Origin: Burkholderia sp. Ax-1719
Lineage (GTDB): Bacteria > Pseudomonadota > Gammaproteobacteria > Burkholderiales > Burkholderiaceae
Reading direction: 5' to 3'
Assembly (NCBI RefSeq): GCF_011753055.1
Contig: NZ_VWWJ01000013.1
Location: forward strand, 62,001-126,000
DNA length: 64,000 nucleotides
Position numbers and translations under genes: made by a program. The notes under the pieces were generated by a model. That model worked only from the letters and a program-made list of their open reading frames with translations. It had not been told where the DNA came from and searched no databases. This document shows, piece after piece, positions 41,724 through 50,793 of the stretch. Position 1 is the stretch's first letter, and each line of letters starts with the position of its first letter.

Positions 41724-43418
41724 ATGAGCGACACAGCAAACGCGCGCCGTATCGAAGGCGCATTCGATTACGTGATCGTTGGTGCGGGCACGGCGGGCTG
41801 CGTGCTCGCCAACCGCCTCACGCAGGACCCGGACGTCACCGTGCTGCTGCTCGAAGCGGGCGGCAAGGATGACTATCACTGGATTCATATTCCGGTCGGC
41901 TATTTGCATTGCATCGGCAATCCGCGCACGGACTGGCTATATAAAACCGCCGAGGAAAAAGGCCTCAACGGGCGCGCGCTGTCGTATCCGCGCGGGCGCG
42001 TGCTGGGCGGATCGTCGTCGATCAACGGCATGATCTATATGCGCGGCCAGCGCGAGGATTACGACAACTGGGCGCGCGCGACGGGCGATTCGGGCTGGTC
42101 GTGGGAATCGGTGCTGCCGGTGTTCAAACGCAGCGAGGACTATCACGGCGGCGCGAACGAGTTTCACGGCGCGGGCGGCGAATGGCGCGTGGAAAAGCAG
42201 CGCCTCAAATGGCAGATCCTCGAAACCTTCGCGCAGGCCGCGCAGGAGCAGGGCATTCCGGCGACCAGCGACTTCAATCGCGGCAATAACGAAGGCGTCG
42301 GTTATTTCGATGTGAACCAGAAGCGCGGCGTGCGCTGGAATGCGTCGAAGGCGTTTTTGCGCACGGCGATGAAACGGCCCAATCTCACCGTCGTCACGGG
42401 TGCGCTCACCGAGCGTGTGATTTTCGAAGGCAAGCGTTGTGTGGGCGTGGATTATCGCGGCGATGTGCCCTACCGCGCGCGCGCGCGTTGCGAGGTGATT
42501 CTGAGCGCGGGCGCGGTGAATTCGCCGCAATTGCTGGAGCGCTCCGGCATCGGCGATGCGGCGCGTCTGGCCGGAATCGGCGTGGACGTCGTGAACGATC
42601 TGCGCGGCGTGGGCGAGAACCTGCAGGACCATCTGCAACTGCGCATGGCGTTTCGCGTGAATGGCGTGCGCACGTTGAATACGGCGTCGGCGCATTGGTG
42701 GGGCAAACTGCTGATCGGCATGGAATACGCGCTGATGCAAAGCGGCCCGATGTCGATGGCGCCTTCGCAACTGGGCGCGTTCGCGAAATCCGATGCGAGC
42801 GATCCGGGCCTCACGCGCCCCGATCTGCAGTATCACGTGCAGCCGCTGTCGCTCGATCGCTTTGGCGAGCCGCTGCATCGCTTCAATGCTTTTACGGCGT
42901 CGGTGTGCAATCTGCGTCCCGCCTCGCGCGGCAGTATTCATGCGGTTTCCGCGCGAGCAGAAGACGCGCCCGCAATCGCGCCGAATTACCTCTCGACCGA
43001 GCACGATCTGCGCGTGGCCGCCAATGCCTTGCGTCTGACGCGTCGCATTGCCGCTTCGGCGGCGCTCGCGCGCTATCAGCCGCACGAAATCCTGCCGGGC
43101 CTGGCGTTCCAGAGCGAAAGCGAATTGCGCGAGGCGGCGGGCAATATCGGCACGACGATCTTCCATCCGGTGGGCACCTGCCGCATGGGCCGCGCCGACG
43201 ATGCCGACGCCGTCGTGGATGCGCGCCTGCGCGTGCGTGGCGTGGAGGGCTTGCGTGTGGTGGATGCATCGGTGATGCCGTTCATCACGTCGGGCAACAC
43301 GAATTCGCCCACGCTGATGATCGCCGAGCGTGCGGCGCAGATGATGCGCGAGGATCGCCGCGCGGGATCGGCCGCTACCGTGTGCACCGAAGCGGTGGCG
43401 TCGGTGCCCGTAGGTTGA
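41724..43418 (+). CDS. GMC-family FAD oxidoreductase (choline/alcohol dehydrogenase-like)
   Basis: A 564-residue flavoprotein. It has the N-terminal FAD fold (DYVIVGAGTAGCVLANRL), GMC signature 1 (GGSSSINGMIYMRGQREDYDNWA), signature 2 (GAVNSPQLLERSGIG) and the C-terminal catalytic block (FHPVGTCRMG, then DASVMPFITSGNTNSPTLMIAERAA). It oxidises an alcohol to an aldehyde; BetA-type naming is common but choline as substrate is not supported by a nearby betB or betI. Linked to mmsA, an alcohol-to-semialdehyde step upstream of MmsA is a fair guess. Confidence 0.9.
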   Translation: MSDTANARRIEGAFDYVIVGAGTAGCVLANRLTQDPDVTVLLLEAGGKDDYHWIHIPVGYLHCIGNPRTDWLYKTAEEKGLNGRALSYPRGRVLGGSSSINGMIYMRGQREDYDNWARATGDSGWSWESVLPVFKRSEDYHGGANEFHGAGGEWRVEKQRLKWQILETFAQAAQEQGIPATSDFNRGNNEGVGYFDVNQKRGVRWNASKAFLRTAMKRPNLTVVTGALTERVIFEGKRCVGVDYRGDVPYRARARCEVILSAGAVNSPQLLERSGIGDAARLAGIGVDVVNDLRGVGENLQDHLQLRMAFRVNGVRTLNTASAHWWGKLLIGMEYALMQSGPMSMAPSQLGAFAKSDASDPGLTRPDLQYHVQPLSLDRFGEPLHRFNAFTASVCNLRPASRGSIHAVSARAEDAPAIAPNYLSTEHDLRVAANALRLTRRIAASAALARYQPHEILPGLAFQSESELREAAGNIGTTIFHPVGTCRMGRADDADAVVDARLRVRGVEGLRVVDASVMPFITSGNTNSPTLMIAERAAQMMREDRRAGSAATVCTEAVASVPVG

Positions 43419-43836
43419 AGCGCGCGCTTAACTGAGCGCTTAACTGAGGGCTTAACTGAGCGCTCCGCGTCGACGCACGCTGAGCGAGGCGCAGCAAAGC
43501 AGTGTTTCGGACCACTATCCAGGACATGCGCCGTGAATGCGGCGCGTGTGCTTTTGCACGTCTGCGAGTCTGCTGCAATGTATTTAACGTGTCGCCATCA
43601 TGCTGCGATTGCGTGCTTATCTGCGCCTAAAGATTCTTGTCGATTCGAACAAAAATTGACAGTCACCCGTAAGTGCAAATCCCAATGATTGCGCTGCATC
43701 AATGGCGAGACAATGGCGCGGAATGAAAAGAGCGGGGGAGGCATGCGCCAGTGCGCCATGCATTGTCGTGCGTAGGTGAGCGCGAACCCAACGAAGCCAG
43801 TCGAAGCATCAGCCTTTACTTCGCGTGGAAGGGAAC
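43419..43836. other. Intergenic region before the first ABC transporter operon
   Basis: 418 bases with a 12-base tandem repeat (43424-43464), a consensus -35 hexamer TTGACA at 43656-43661 without a matching -10 at normal spacing, and a purine-rich lead to the livG start. No protein-like ORF is seen. Confidence 0.45.
43424..43464. repeat. 12-base tandem repeat after the GMC oxidoreductase
   Basis: Units GCGCTTAACTGA, GCGCTTAACTGA and GGGCTTAACTGA follow each other, then a partial GCGCT, starting 6 bases after the GMC stop codon. Each unit contains TGA and TTAA. Confidence 0.75.
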
Positions 43837-44616
43837 ATGATTCTCGGCGACACGATTCTGGAAACGCGCGGCCTCACGAAACAGTTCAAGGGCTTCACCG
43901 CCGTGAACGGCGTGAACCTGCGCGTGTGCCGTGGTTCGATACACGCGCTCATTGGACCCAATGGCGCGGGCAAGACGACTTGCTTCAATCTCCTGACTAA
44001 ATTTCTCGTGCCGAGCGCCGGGCGCATCGTCTTCAACGGCATCGACATCACCAACGAGCGGCCCGCGCAGATCGCGCGGCGCGGCATCATTCGTTCGTTC
44101 CAGATTTCGGCGGTGTTTCCGCATTTGACTGCCTTGCAGAACGTGCGCATCGGCCTGCAACGGCAACTGGGCACCGCCTATCACTTCTGGAAAAGCGAGC
44201 GCACGCTGGCCGAACTCAACGACCGTGCGATGGATCTGCTCACGCAGGTGGGCCTCACCGATTTCGCCGATGTGCCTACCGTCGAACTGGCCTACGGACG
44301 CAAGCGCGCGCTCGAAATCGCCACCACGCTGGCGATGGAGCCCGAACTGATGCTGCTCGACGAACCCACGCAAGGCATGGGGCACGAAGATGTGGACCGC
44401 GTGACGGCGCTCATCAAAAAGGTATCGACGGGGCGCACCATCCTGATGGTCGAGCACAACATGAACGTGATCGCGGGCATCTCCGACACCATCACGGTCC
44501 TGCAACGCGGCGAAGTGCTCGCCGAAGGCACCTACGCCGAAGTCTCGAAGAATCCGCTCGTCGCCGAAGCCTATATGGGCAGCGCCGACGCCGCGCTCGC
44601 AGGGGCGCACGCATGA
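43837..44616 (+). CDS. LIV-type ABC transporter ATP-binding protein (LivG-like), system 1
   Basis: A 259-residue cytoplasmic ATPase. Walker A is GPNGAGKTTCFN, the signature region is VELAYGRKRALEIATTL (the usual divergent LivG form), and Walker B is LMLLDEPTQGMGHED. It works as a pair with the LivF-like ATPase that overlaps it by 4 bases (ATGA). AAGGGA precedes the ATG at 43837; a GTG 12 bases earlier is less likely. First gene of an operon G-F-K-H-M for uptake of an amino-acid-like or small organic solute. Confidence 0.93.
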   Translation: MILGDTILETRGLTKQFKGFTAVNGVNLRVCRGSIHALIGPNGAGKTTCFNLLTKFLVPSAGRIVFNGIDITNERPAQIARRGIIRSFQISAVFPHLTALQNVRIGLQRQLGTAYHFWKSERTLAELNDRAMDLLTQVGLTDFADVPTVELAYGRKRALEIATTLAMEPELMLLDEPTQGMGHEDVDRVTALIKKVSTGRTILMVEHNMNVIAGISDTITVLQRGEVLAEGTYAEVSKNPLVAEAYMGSADAALAGAHA

Positions 44617-45377
44617 GCACGGTGACGGAACAGCACGGGGAACAGCAAGCGGCGGCGGGCGAGGGCGAAAGCGCGCTGGAGATCGCGGGCCTGCAGGCGT
44701 GGTACGGCGAATCGCACATCCTGCATGGCGTCGATCTATCGGTGAAGCGCGGCGAGGTCGTCACGCTGCTCGGGCGCAACGGCGCGGGCCGCACCACCAC
44801 GCTGCGCGCGATCATGGGTCTCACGGGGCGGCGCACGGGATCGATCCGCATCGGTGCGCGCGAAACCATCCAGATGCCGACTTATCGCATCGCGCATTGC
44901 GGCGTGGGCTATTGCCCGGAAGAGCGCGGCATTTTTGCCAGCCTGTCGTGCGAAGAGAACCTGCTGTTGCCGCCCGCGATAGGAGTAAAAGCGGGCGCGC
45001 AAGGCATGTCGATCGACGAGATCTACACGCTGTTTCCCAATCTCGCCGAACGTCGGCATAGCCAGGGCACACGTCTGTCAGGCGGCGAGCAGCAGATGCT
45101 GGCCGTTGCGCGCATCCTGCGCACGGGCGCGAATCTGCTGCTGCTCGACGAGATTTCCGAGGGCCTCGCGCCCGTCATCGTGCAGACGCTTGCGCGCATG
45201 ATCGTCACGCTCAAGTCGCGCGGCTACACCATCGTTATGGTCGAGCAGAACTTCCGTTTTGCCGCGCCGCTCGCCGACCGCTTCTACGTGATGGAGCACG
45301 GACGCATCGTCGAGCGTTTCGGCATCGCCGAGCTCGAGGGGAAGATGCCGGTGCTGCACGATCTGCTTGGGGTCTAG
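44613..45377 (+). CDS. LIV-type ABC transporter ATP-binding protein (LivF-like) with Arg in Walker A, system 1
   Basis: A 254-residue ATPase. The P-loop reads LGRNGAGRTTTLRAIMG: the canonical lysine is replaced by arginine at residue 60 (codon CGC at 44790-44792). All else looks active: Q-loop region, signature RLSGGEQQMLAVARIL, Walker B LLLLDEISEGLAP and the switch histidine region MVEQNF. It has an unusual 20-residue Glu/Ala/Gln-rich N-terminus. It should pair with the LivG-like ATPase. Whether Arg supports full ATPase activity is unknown; I recall similar proteins with GAGRTT, so it may be a conserved variant. Confidence 0.92.
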   Translation: MSTVTEQHGEQQAAAGEGESALEIAGLQAWYGESHILHGVDLSVKRGEVVTLLGRNGAGRTTTLRAIMGLTGRRTGSIRIGARETIQMPTYRIAHCGVGYCPEERGIFASLSCEENLLLPPAIGVKAGAQGMSIDEIYTLFPNLAERRHSQGTRLSGGEQQMLAVARILRTGANLLLLDEISEGLAPVIVQTLARMIVTLKSRGYTIVMVEQNFRFAAPLADRFYVMEHGRIVERFGIAELEGKMPVLHDLLGV

Positions 45378-45497
45378 TTTTCGTATCGGTTTTGCGTGCG
45401 GGCATCGTTGCGCCGCATGAGCCGTCCTGTTTTGCCTTGCCTGAAAAACGCTGAATAACAACGCGCATCACCACGCCACCAGTGAAAGGAGACAGCA

Positions 45498-46715
45498 ATG
45501 AAGAAGACCACGTTCGCGCGGCTCGCGGCTTATGTAGCCGCCACGGCAGCAGCTACGGCGCTTTGCGCGGGGAACGCGCAGGCCGCGAACGACGCGGTGA
45601 AGATCGGCTTCATCACGGACATGTCGGGGCTGTACGCGGACGATGACGGCCAGGGCGGCCTCACCGCGATCAAGATGGCCATCGCGGACTTTGGCGGCAA
45701 GGTGAATGGCAAGCCGATCGAGATCGTGTACGCCGATCACCAGAACAAGGCCGATATCGCCGCATCGAAGGCACGTGAATGGATGGACCGTGACGGCATC
45801 GACATGCTGCTCGGCGGCACCAATTCGGCGACGGCACTGGCGATGAATCAGGTTGCGCAGGAGAAGAAGCGCGTCTACTTCAACACCGGCGCGGGCACCG
45901 ATGCGCTCACCAACGAGCAGTGCACGCCGTACACGGTGCACTACGGCTACGACACGGTCGCGCTCGCCAGGGGCACGGGCCTCGCAGTGCTCAAGCAGGG
46001 CGGTAAGTCGTGGTTCTTCCTGACCGCCGATTACGCGTTCGGCAAGTCGCTCGAAAAGAATACCGCGGACGTGGTGAAGGCCAACGGCGGCCAGGTGCTG
46101 GGCGAAGTGCGTCATCCGCTGTCAGCGTCGGACTTCTCGTCGTTCCTGTTGCAGGCGCAGGCCTCGAAGGCGCAGGTGCTGGGTCTCGCGAACGCGGGCG
46201 GCGATTCGGTCAATGCGATCAAGGCGTCGAAGGAATTCGGCATCACCAAGACCATGAAGATCGCCGCGCTGCTGATGTTCCTGCCCGACGTGAAGAGCCT
46301 GGGACTCGACACCACGCAGGGCCTCGTGCTGACGAGCGGCTGGTACTGGGACCAGAACGACGCAACGCGCAAGTGGGCGCAGCGCTATTACGAGCAGACG
46401 AAGAAGATGCCGTCCGAGCTGCAGGCCGCCGACTACTCGGTGGTGATGAACTACCTCAAGGCGGTCCAGGCCGTGGGGTCGACCGATTCCGACAAGGTCA
46501 TGGCGCAGCTCAAGAAGACGAAGATCAACGACTTCTACACCAGCAACGGTTATATCCGCCAGGACGGCGTGCTGATTCACGACATGTATCTGGTCGAAGT
46601 GAAGAAGCCGTCCGAGTCGAAGGGGCCGTGGGATCTCTACAAGGTCGTGCAGACGATTCCGGGCGAGCAGGCCTACACGTCGAAGGCGGAATCGAAGTGC
46701 GCGCTGTGGAAGTAG
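45498..46715 (+). CDS. LIV-type periplasmic substrate-binding protein, system 1
   Basis: A 405-residue exported binding protein. The signal peptide ends near AGNAQA (residue 30), and the mature protein starts NDAVKIGFITDMSGLYADDDG, the typical Peripla_BP_6 entry. Two lobes follow (GTNSATALAMNQVAQEK and SWFFLTADYAFGKSLEKN). A cysteine pair, in EQCTPY and near the C-terminal CALWK, may form a disulfide. The ligand is not known; sequences of this style serve aromatic, amide or short-chain solutes as well as leucine. GAAAGGAG precedes the start. Confidence 0.93.
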   Translation: MKKTTFARLAAYVAATAAATALCAGNAQAANDAVKIGFITDMSGLYADDDGQGGLTAIKMAIADFGGKVNGKPIEIVYADHQNKADIAASKAREWMDRDGIDMLLGGTNSATALAMNQVAQEKKRVYFNTGAGTDALTNEQCTPYTVHYGYDTVALARGTGLAVLKQGGKSWFFLTADYAFGKSLEKNTADVVKANGGQVLGEVRHPLSASDFSSFLLQAQASKAQVLGLANAGGDSVNAIKASKEFGITKTMKIAALLMFLPDVKSLGLDTTQGLVLTSGWYWDQNDATRKWAQRYYEQTKKMPSELQAADYSVVMNYLKAVQAVGSTDSDKVMAQLKKTKINDFYTSNGYIRQDGVLIHDMYLVEVKKPSESKGPWDLYKVVQTIPGEQAYTSKAESKCALWK

Positions 46716-46807
46716 TCGCCAGCGAGGTCTGAAGCGCGCGGCGCGCCTGAGCGCCGCGCGTCAACCTGCGGGTCAACCATTAACCCGTGCCGTTAAAGGC
46801 GGTTTTC

Positions 46808-47692
46808 ATGATGATCTTTGGCATTCCGCTTCCGGCAATGCTGAGCCAGTTGTTGCTCGGGCTCGTGAACGGGTCGTTCTACGCGATCCTGAGCCTGGGC
46901 CTCGCGGTGATCTTCGGCATGCTCAACGTGATCAACTTTGCACACGGCGCGTTGTTCATGCTGGGCGCGATGCTCACGTGGATGGGCCTCGCTTACTTCA
47001 ATCTGCCCTACTGGGTGATGATTTTCGTCGCGCCGCTGCTGGTGGGGCTGATCGGCGTATTGATCGAGCGTTCGATGCTGCGCTGGCTGTATCGGCTCGA
47101 TCATTTGTATGGACTCCTGCTGACTTTCGGTTTGACGCTGGTGGTGGAGGGCGTGTTCCGCTCGATCTATGGCGCGTCCGGGCAACCATACGATGTGCCC
47201 GATCTGCTTGCGGGCGCAACCAATCTCGGCTTCATGTATCTGCCCAACTACCGCGCGTGGGTCGTGGTGGCGTCGCTGACTGTGTGCTTCGCCACCTGGT
47301 TCGTGATCGAGAAAACGCGTCTGGGCGCCTATCTGCGCGCGGGCACGGAAAACCCCAAGATGGTCGAGGCGTTCGGCATCAACGTGCCGCTCATGATCAC
47401 GCTGACCTACGGTTTTGGCGTGGCGCTCGCGGCGTTCGCCGGCGTGCTGGCCGCGCCCGTGATCCAGGTGTCGCCGCTGATGGGCCAGCCGATGATCATC
47501 ACGGTGTTCGCCGTGGTCGTGATCGGCGGCATGGGTTCGATCATGGGCTCGATCCTCACGGGGCTGCTGCTCGGCGTGATCGAGGGCTTCACGCGCGTGT
47601 TCTGGCCGGAGGCGTCCGCGACCGTGGTGTTCGTCATCATGGCGATCGTGCTGCTGGTGCGCCCCGCCGGCCTTTTCGGCAAGGAACGGTGA
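46808..47692 (+). CDS. LIV-type ABC permease (LivH-like), system 1
   Basis: A 294-residue inner-membrane permease with about eight hydrophobic segments, beginning with LSQLLLGLVNGSFYAILSLGLAVIFGMLNVINFAHGALFMLGA, the hallmark of LivH. ATG codons at 46808 and 46811 both fit; a GTG at 46787 is possible. Its stop overlaps the livM-like start by one base (TGATG). Confidence 0.92.
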   Translation: MMIFGIPLPAMLSQLLLGLVNGSFYAILSLGLAVIFGMLNVINFAHGALFMLGAMLTWMGLAYFNLPYWVMIFVAPLLVGLIGVLIERSMLRWLYRLDHLYGLLLTFGLTLVVEGVFRSIYGASGQPYDVPDLLAGATNLGFMYLPNYRAWVVVASLTVCFATWFVIEKTRLGAYLRAGTENPKMVEAFGINVPLMITLTYGFGVALAAFAGVLAAPVIQVSPLMGQPMIITVFAVVVIGGMGSIMGSILTGLLLGVIEGFTRVFWPEASATVVFVIMAIVLLVRPAGLFGKER

Positions 47693-48663
47693 TGCAAAGA
47701 AAAGTGCTCTATGCGCTGCTGCTGATCGCGCTGATCGTGGCGCCTTTCGCGGGCGCTTATCCGCTCTTCGTGATGAAGGTGCTGTGTTTCGCGCTGTTCG
47801 CCGCGGCCTTCAATCTGCTGATCGGCTATACGGGGCTGCTGTCGTTCGGGCATGCGATGTTTCTGGCGAGCGCGGGCTACACCACCGGCTACGCGGTGCA
47901 GACGCTGGGTTTCACGCCGGAGCTGGGGGTGTTGATCGGCACGGCGGTGGCGACGGCGCTCGGCATGATCGTCGGCATCTTCGCGATTCGTCGGCAGGGC
48001 ATCTACTTCTCGATGGTCACGCTCGCGCTCGCGCAGATGGTCTACTTCGTGTTCCTGCAGGCGCCGTTCACGCACGGCGAGGACGGGTTGCAAGCCGTGC
48101 CGCGCGGCAAGCTGTTCGGCGTGCTGTCGCTCGATTCGGATCTCTCGCTCTATTACGTCGTGCTGGTGGTGATGGTGCTGGCGTTCATGCTGATCGTGCG
48201 CATCGTGCATTCGCCGTTTGGCCAGGTGCTGGTGGCGATCAAGGAGAACGAGCCGCGCGCAATTTCGCTCGGCTACGACACCGACCGCTTCAAGCTGCTC
48301 GCCTTCGTGCTGTCCGCCGGGCTCGCGGGGCTGGCCGGGTCGCTCAAGGTGCTGGTGCTGGGCTTCGAGACGCTCGGCGACGCCTACTGGACCATGTCCG
48401 GCCTCGTGATCCTGATGACGCTGGTGGGCGGCATGGGCACGCTGTTCGGGCCGCTGCTGGGCGCGGCGCTGATCGTCGCGCTGGAAGACCGGCTGGGCGA
48501 TATCGGCAGCGCACTGGCGTCGGTGACGGGCGTGGACTGGTTCCGCTCGCTGGGCGAGTCGGCAACCATCGTCACGGGGCTGATTTTTATCGCTTGCGTG
48601 CTGGCGTTCCGGCGCGGGATTGTCGGCGAGATCGTGGCGCGGGTGCGGCCGCTGCGCGCGTGA
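47692..48663 (+). CDS. LIV-type ABC permease (LivM-like), system 1
   Basis: A 323-residue inner-membrane permease with about nine to ten hydrophobic segments. FNLLIGYTGLLSFGHAMFLASAGYTTGY is the LivM entry block; VAIKENEPRAISLGYDTDRFKLLAFVLSAGLAGLAGSL contains the EAA-like coupling helix that touches the ATPases. It closes the first operon. Confidence 0.93.
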   Translation: MQRKVLYALLLIALIVAPFAGAYPLFVMKVLCFALFAAAFNLLIGYTGLLSFGHAMFLASAGYTTGYAVQTLGFTPELGVLIGTAVATALGMIVGIFAIRRQGIYFSMVTLALAQMVYFVFLQAPFTHGEDGLQAVPRGKLFGVLSLDSDLSLYYVVLVVMVLAFMLIVRIVHSPFGQVLVAIKENEPRAISLGYDTDRFKLLAFVLSAGLAGLAGSLKVLVLGFETLGDAYWTMSGLVILMTLVGGMGTLFGPLLGAALIVALEDRLGDIGSALASVTGVDWFRSLGESATIVTGLIFIACVLAFRRGIVGEIVARVRPLRA

Positions 48664-48834
48664 ATTTATGCTGCGGCGAGCTTGCTTCACGTGGAAATTC
48701 GCGTGAGAATAAGTGCCTTCGTGTGCGATCCACACGGCTCCCCACGCGGCTTGTCGGACGATTGAGAAATGCGACAAAGCTGTGTCAGTGCGCCCCAAAT
48801 CGGTGCCGCGCTGCACCACTAGGGTAAATGCTAG

Positions 48835-48863
48835 TTGCCCGTCGGGGGTGCGAAAGTTAAAGT
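48835..48863 (+). promoter_or_regulatory. Sigma-70-like promoter of the candidate small RNA
   Basis: TTGCCC (48835-48840), a 17-base spacer and TAAAGT (48858-48863). Fair hexamers at exact spacing; it points to the terminator 80-110 bases downstream. Confidence 0.4.
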
Positions 48864-48869
48864 TTCACC

Positions 48870-48974
48870 TAGTTCTGATGCACCGAATTTGCAGGTGGAG
48901 AACGAGGAGACAACTGAGGCACAAAGTGCCCGGACAAGGAAGCGCAGTTGGATGAGAATCCAACTGCGCTTTTA
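48870..48974 (+). ncRNA. Candidate small RNA of about 105 nt
   Basis: A segment between a promoter-like pair and a strong intrinsic terminator, without a gene to serve. A 25-codon frame (start 48879) runs through it but lacks a good ribosome-binding site. The livM stop lies 280 bases upstream and the next gene 330 bases downstream, so the terminator is far from either. The alternative is a long 3' untranslated region of the first ABC operon. Confidence 0.35.
48941..48974 (+). terminator. Strong intrinsic terminator between ABC systems
   Basis: AGCGCAGTTGGA (48941-48952) pairs perfectly with TCCAACTGCGCT (48959-48970), loop TGAGAA, followed by TTTAAT. Confidence 0.85.
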
Positions 48975-49301
48975 ATATTCTGCTTCGGCTTATATCGCCG
49001 GACACCTCGTTCTCCATCCCCGTTTTATCCCTTCGCTGTTTTTCTCCGCTACACCCCTTCCGTAGTTCTCCGGCACTCGCCAATCATCGTTTTTCCTCAC
49101 CGTTGCATCCACGCTGTAAGCCGCTGGAAAGCGCTTGCTCCGCGAAACATCGCTCCGTTACACTCGCCATTCGCCGACCATGCGGTCAGCATTAACGACC
49201 TGCGCTGACTGGCGCATCGGCGCGTGAACCCTGCCTGATTCGAACCCGGAAACTGTCACGTTTCCGGCGCAATAAAGAAAACGACGATCGAAGGAGTGGA
49301 G

Positions 49302-50468
49302 ATGCAGTTGGTCTGGCGTTGGATGGGCGCGGCCGTTGCCGCGACGGGGATGCTTGCCGCCATGGCCGGCGCGGCGCACGCAGACGTGAAGATTGGCGTG
49401 ACGCTGTCCGCCACCGGCCCGGCGGCTTCGCTGGGCATTCCCGAGAAAAATACCGTCGCGCTGCTGCCGAAGGAGATTGCGGGTCAGAAGGTCGATTACA
49501 TCGTCCTCGATGACGCCACCGATTCCACCCAGGCCGTCAAGAACGCACGCAAGCTCACCAGCGAAGATCACGTCGACGCCTTGCTCGGCTCGACGGTCGT
49601 TCCGAATTCGCTGGCGATGATCGACGTCGCCGCCGAAACCTCCACGCCGATGATCTCGATGGCCGCCGCCGCCTCGATCGTCGAGCCGATGGACGCGAAG
49701 CGCGCCTGGGTTTTCAAGACGCCGCAGAACGACCAGCTGATGGCCGGCGCGATTGCGCAACACATGGCCGCGCATGGCGTGAAGACGGTGGCCTTCATCG
49801 GTTTCGCGGATGCCTACGGCGAGAGCTGGTACAGAGAGTTCAGCGCCGCTGCCGCGAAGCAGGGCATCAAGCTGGTCGCCAATGAGCGCTTCGCGCGCAA
49901 TGATGCGTCTGTCACCGGTCAGGTGCTGAAGATGATTTCGCAGCATCCGGATGCCGTGCTGATCGCAGGCGCCGGCACGCCCGCCGCACTGCCGCAGAAA
50001 ACGCTCAAGGAGCGCGGCTACGCGGGCAAGTACTATCAGACGCACGGCGTCGCCAACAACGACTTCCTGCGCGTGTGCGGCAAGGATTGCGAGGGCACGT
50101 ATCTGCCCGCCGGTCCGCTGCTGGTCGCCGATCAATTGCCCGACTCGAATCCCGTGAAGCAATCCGCGCTCGCCTACAAGGCCGCCTATGAGAAGGCGTA
50201 TGGCGCAGGCACCATCTCCACCTTCGGCGGTCACGCGTGGGACGCGGGGCTGTTGCTGCAGCATGCGATTCCCGTCGCGCTCAAGGCGGGGCAACCGGGC
50301 ACTCAGGCGTTCCGCGAGGCGCTGCGCAAGGCGCTCGAAGGCACGCACGATGTGGCCGGCGCGCATGGCATCTTCAATATGAGCGCAACCGATCATGCGG
50401 GCCTCGATCAGCGGGCGCGCGTGATGGTGCAGATCGTCGGCGGCAAGTGGAAGCTGGCTGGCGATTGA
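49302..50468 (+). CDS. LIV-type periplasmic substrate-binding protein, system 2, copy A
   Basis: A 388-residue exported binding protein. The signal peptide ends at GAAHA (residue 26); the mature part starts DVKIGVTLSATGPAASLGIPEKNTVALLP. The second half has a likely disulfide in RVCGKDCEG. It is closely similar to the next gene through almost its whole length, so the two are tandem duplicates. The ATG at 49302 has AAGGAG at ideal distance; a GTG two codons earlier is less likely. A terminator follows, so it may be made in excess over the rest of the operon. Confidence 0.93.
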   Translation: MQLVWRWMGAAVAATGMLAAMAGAAHADVKIGVTLSATGPAASLGIPEKNTVALLPKEIAGQKVDYIVLDDATDSTQAVKNARKLTSEDHVDALLGSTVVPNSLAMIDVAAETSTPMISMAAAASIVEPMDAKRAWVFKTPQNDQLMAGAIAQHMAAHGVKTVAFIGFADAYGESWYREFSAAAAKQGIKLVANERFARNDASVTGQVLKMISQHPDAVLIAGAGTPAALPQKTLKERGYAGKYYQTHGVANNDFLRVCGKDCEGTYLPAGPLLVADQLPDSNPVKQSALAYKAAYEKAYGAGTISTFGGHAWDAGLLLQHAIPVALKAGQPGTQAFREALRKALEGTHDVAGAHGIFNMSATDHAGLDQRARVMVQIVGGKWKLAGD

Positions 50469-50793
50469 GTTTCACGAGGAACGCACACCCATCGCACTCG
50501 ACATCAAAAGGCACGCTCCCTAGGGACGTGCCTTTTTTGTTGCTGTCGCAACGATGCGCGGGAGTGTGAAGCAGGCAGAGCAGCGCAGTAGGGCAGCAGT
50601 GACGAAGCAGTAGAACGGCCGGATCGCGCCGCGGCTTGTGCAGTGCCGCAGGCAGGGAAAACCATGCGTCACACGCGCGATCCCCCTTACTACACTCAAA
50701 GGCCGGCGCGGCGGCGGGCAGGTTGAAAGGCATCGCGGCACGACGGCGGCACAACAAATATCGACACGCAGACAAAGCGTTTGGAGACGCGCA
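50469..50793. other. Gap between the tandem binding-protein genes
   Basis: 325 bases: the terminator of copy A (50506-50538), then a GC-rich leader and a TTGGAGA before the start of copy B. It probably contains a separate promoter for copy B and the downstream permease genes, but no clear hexamers were seen. Confidence 0.4.
50506..50538 (+). terminator. Intrinsic terminator after binding-protein copy A
   Basis: AAAAGGCACG...CGTGCCTTTTTT with an inner CTCCC-TA-GGGA stem, 38 bases after the stop codon; T6 run. Confidence 0.9.

Larger units (their letters stand above)
48664..49301. other. Intergenic region between the two ABC systems
   Basis: 638 bases. Its middle holds a promoter-like pair and a strong terminator that bracket a candidate small RNA (48870-48974). 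The right third is pyrimidine-rich and leads to a good ribosome-binding site of the next gene. A GATTCGAACCC near 49230 resembles a tRNA T-loop complement but no cloverleaf can be folded around it. Confidence 0.5.

Noticed and set aside
40056..41909. A 617-codon open frame on the minus strand opposite mmsA
   Set aside because: Composition dominated by His, Arg and Ala and no family resemblance; it is the shadow of mmsA.
48713..48955. 80-codon frame in the gap between ABC systems
   Set aside because: No ribosome-binding site, Arg/Cys-rich composition, and it runs into the terminator stem.
49222..49250. Possible tRNA remnant around GATTCGAACCCGG
   Set aside because: Only a T-loop-like word; neighbouring bases do not form the T stem, acceptor or anticodon arm.
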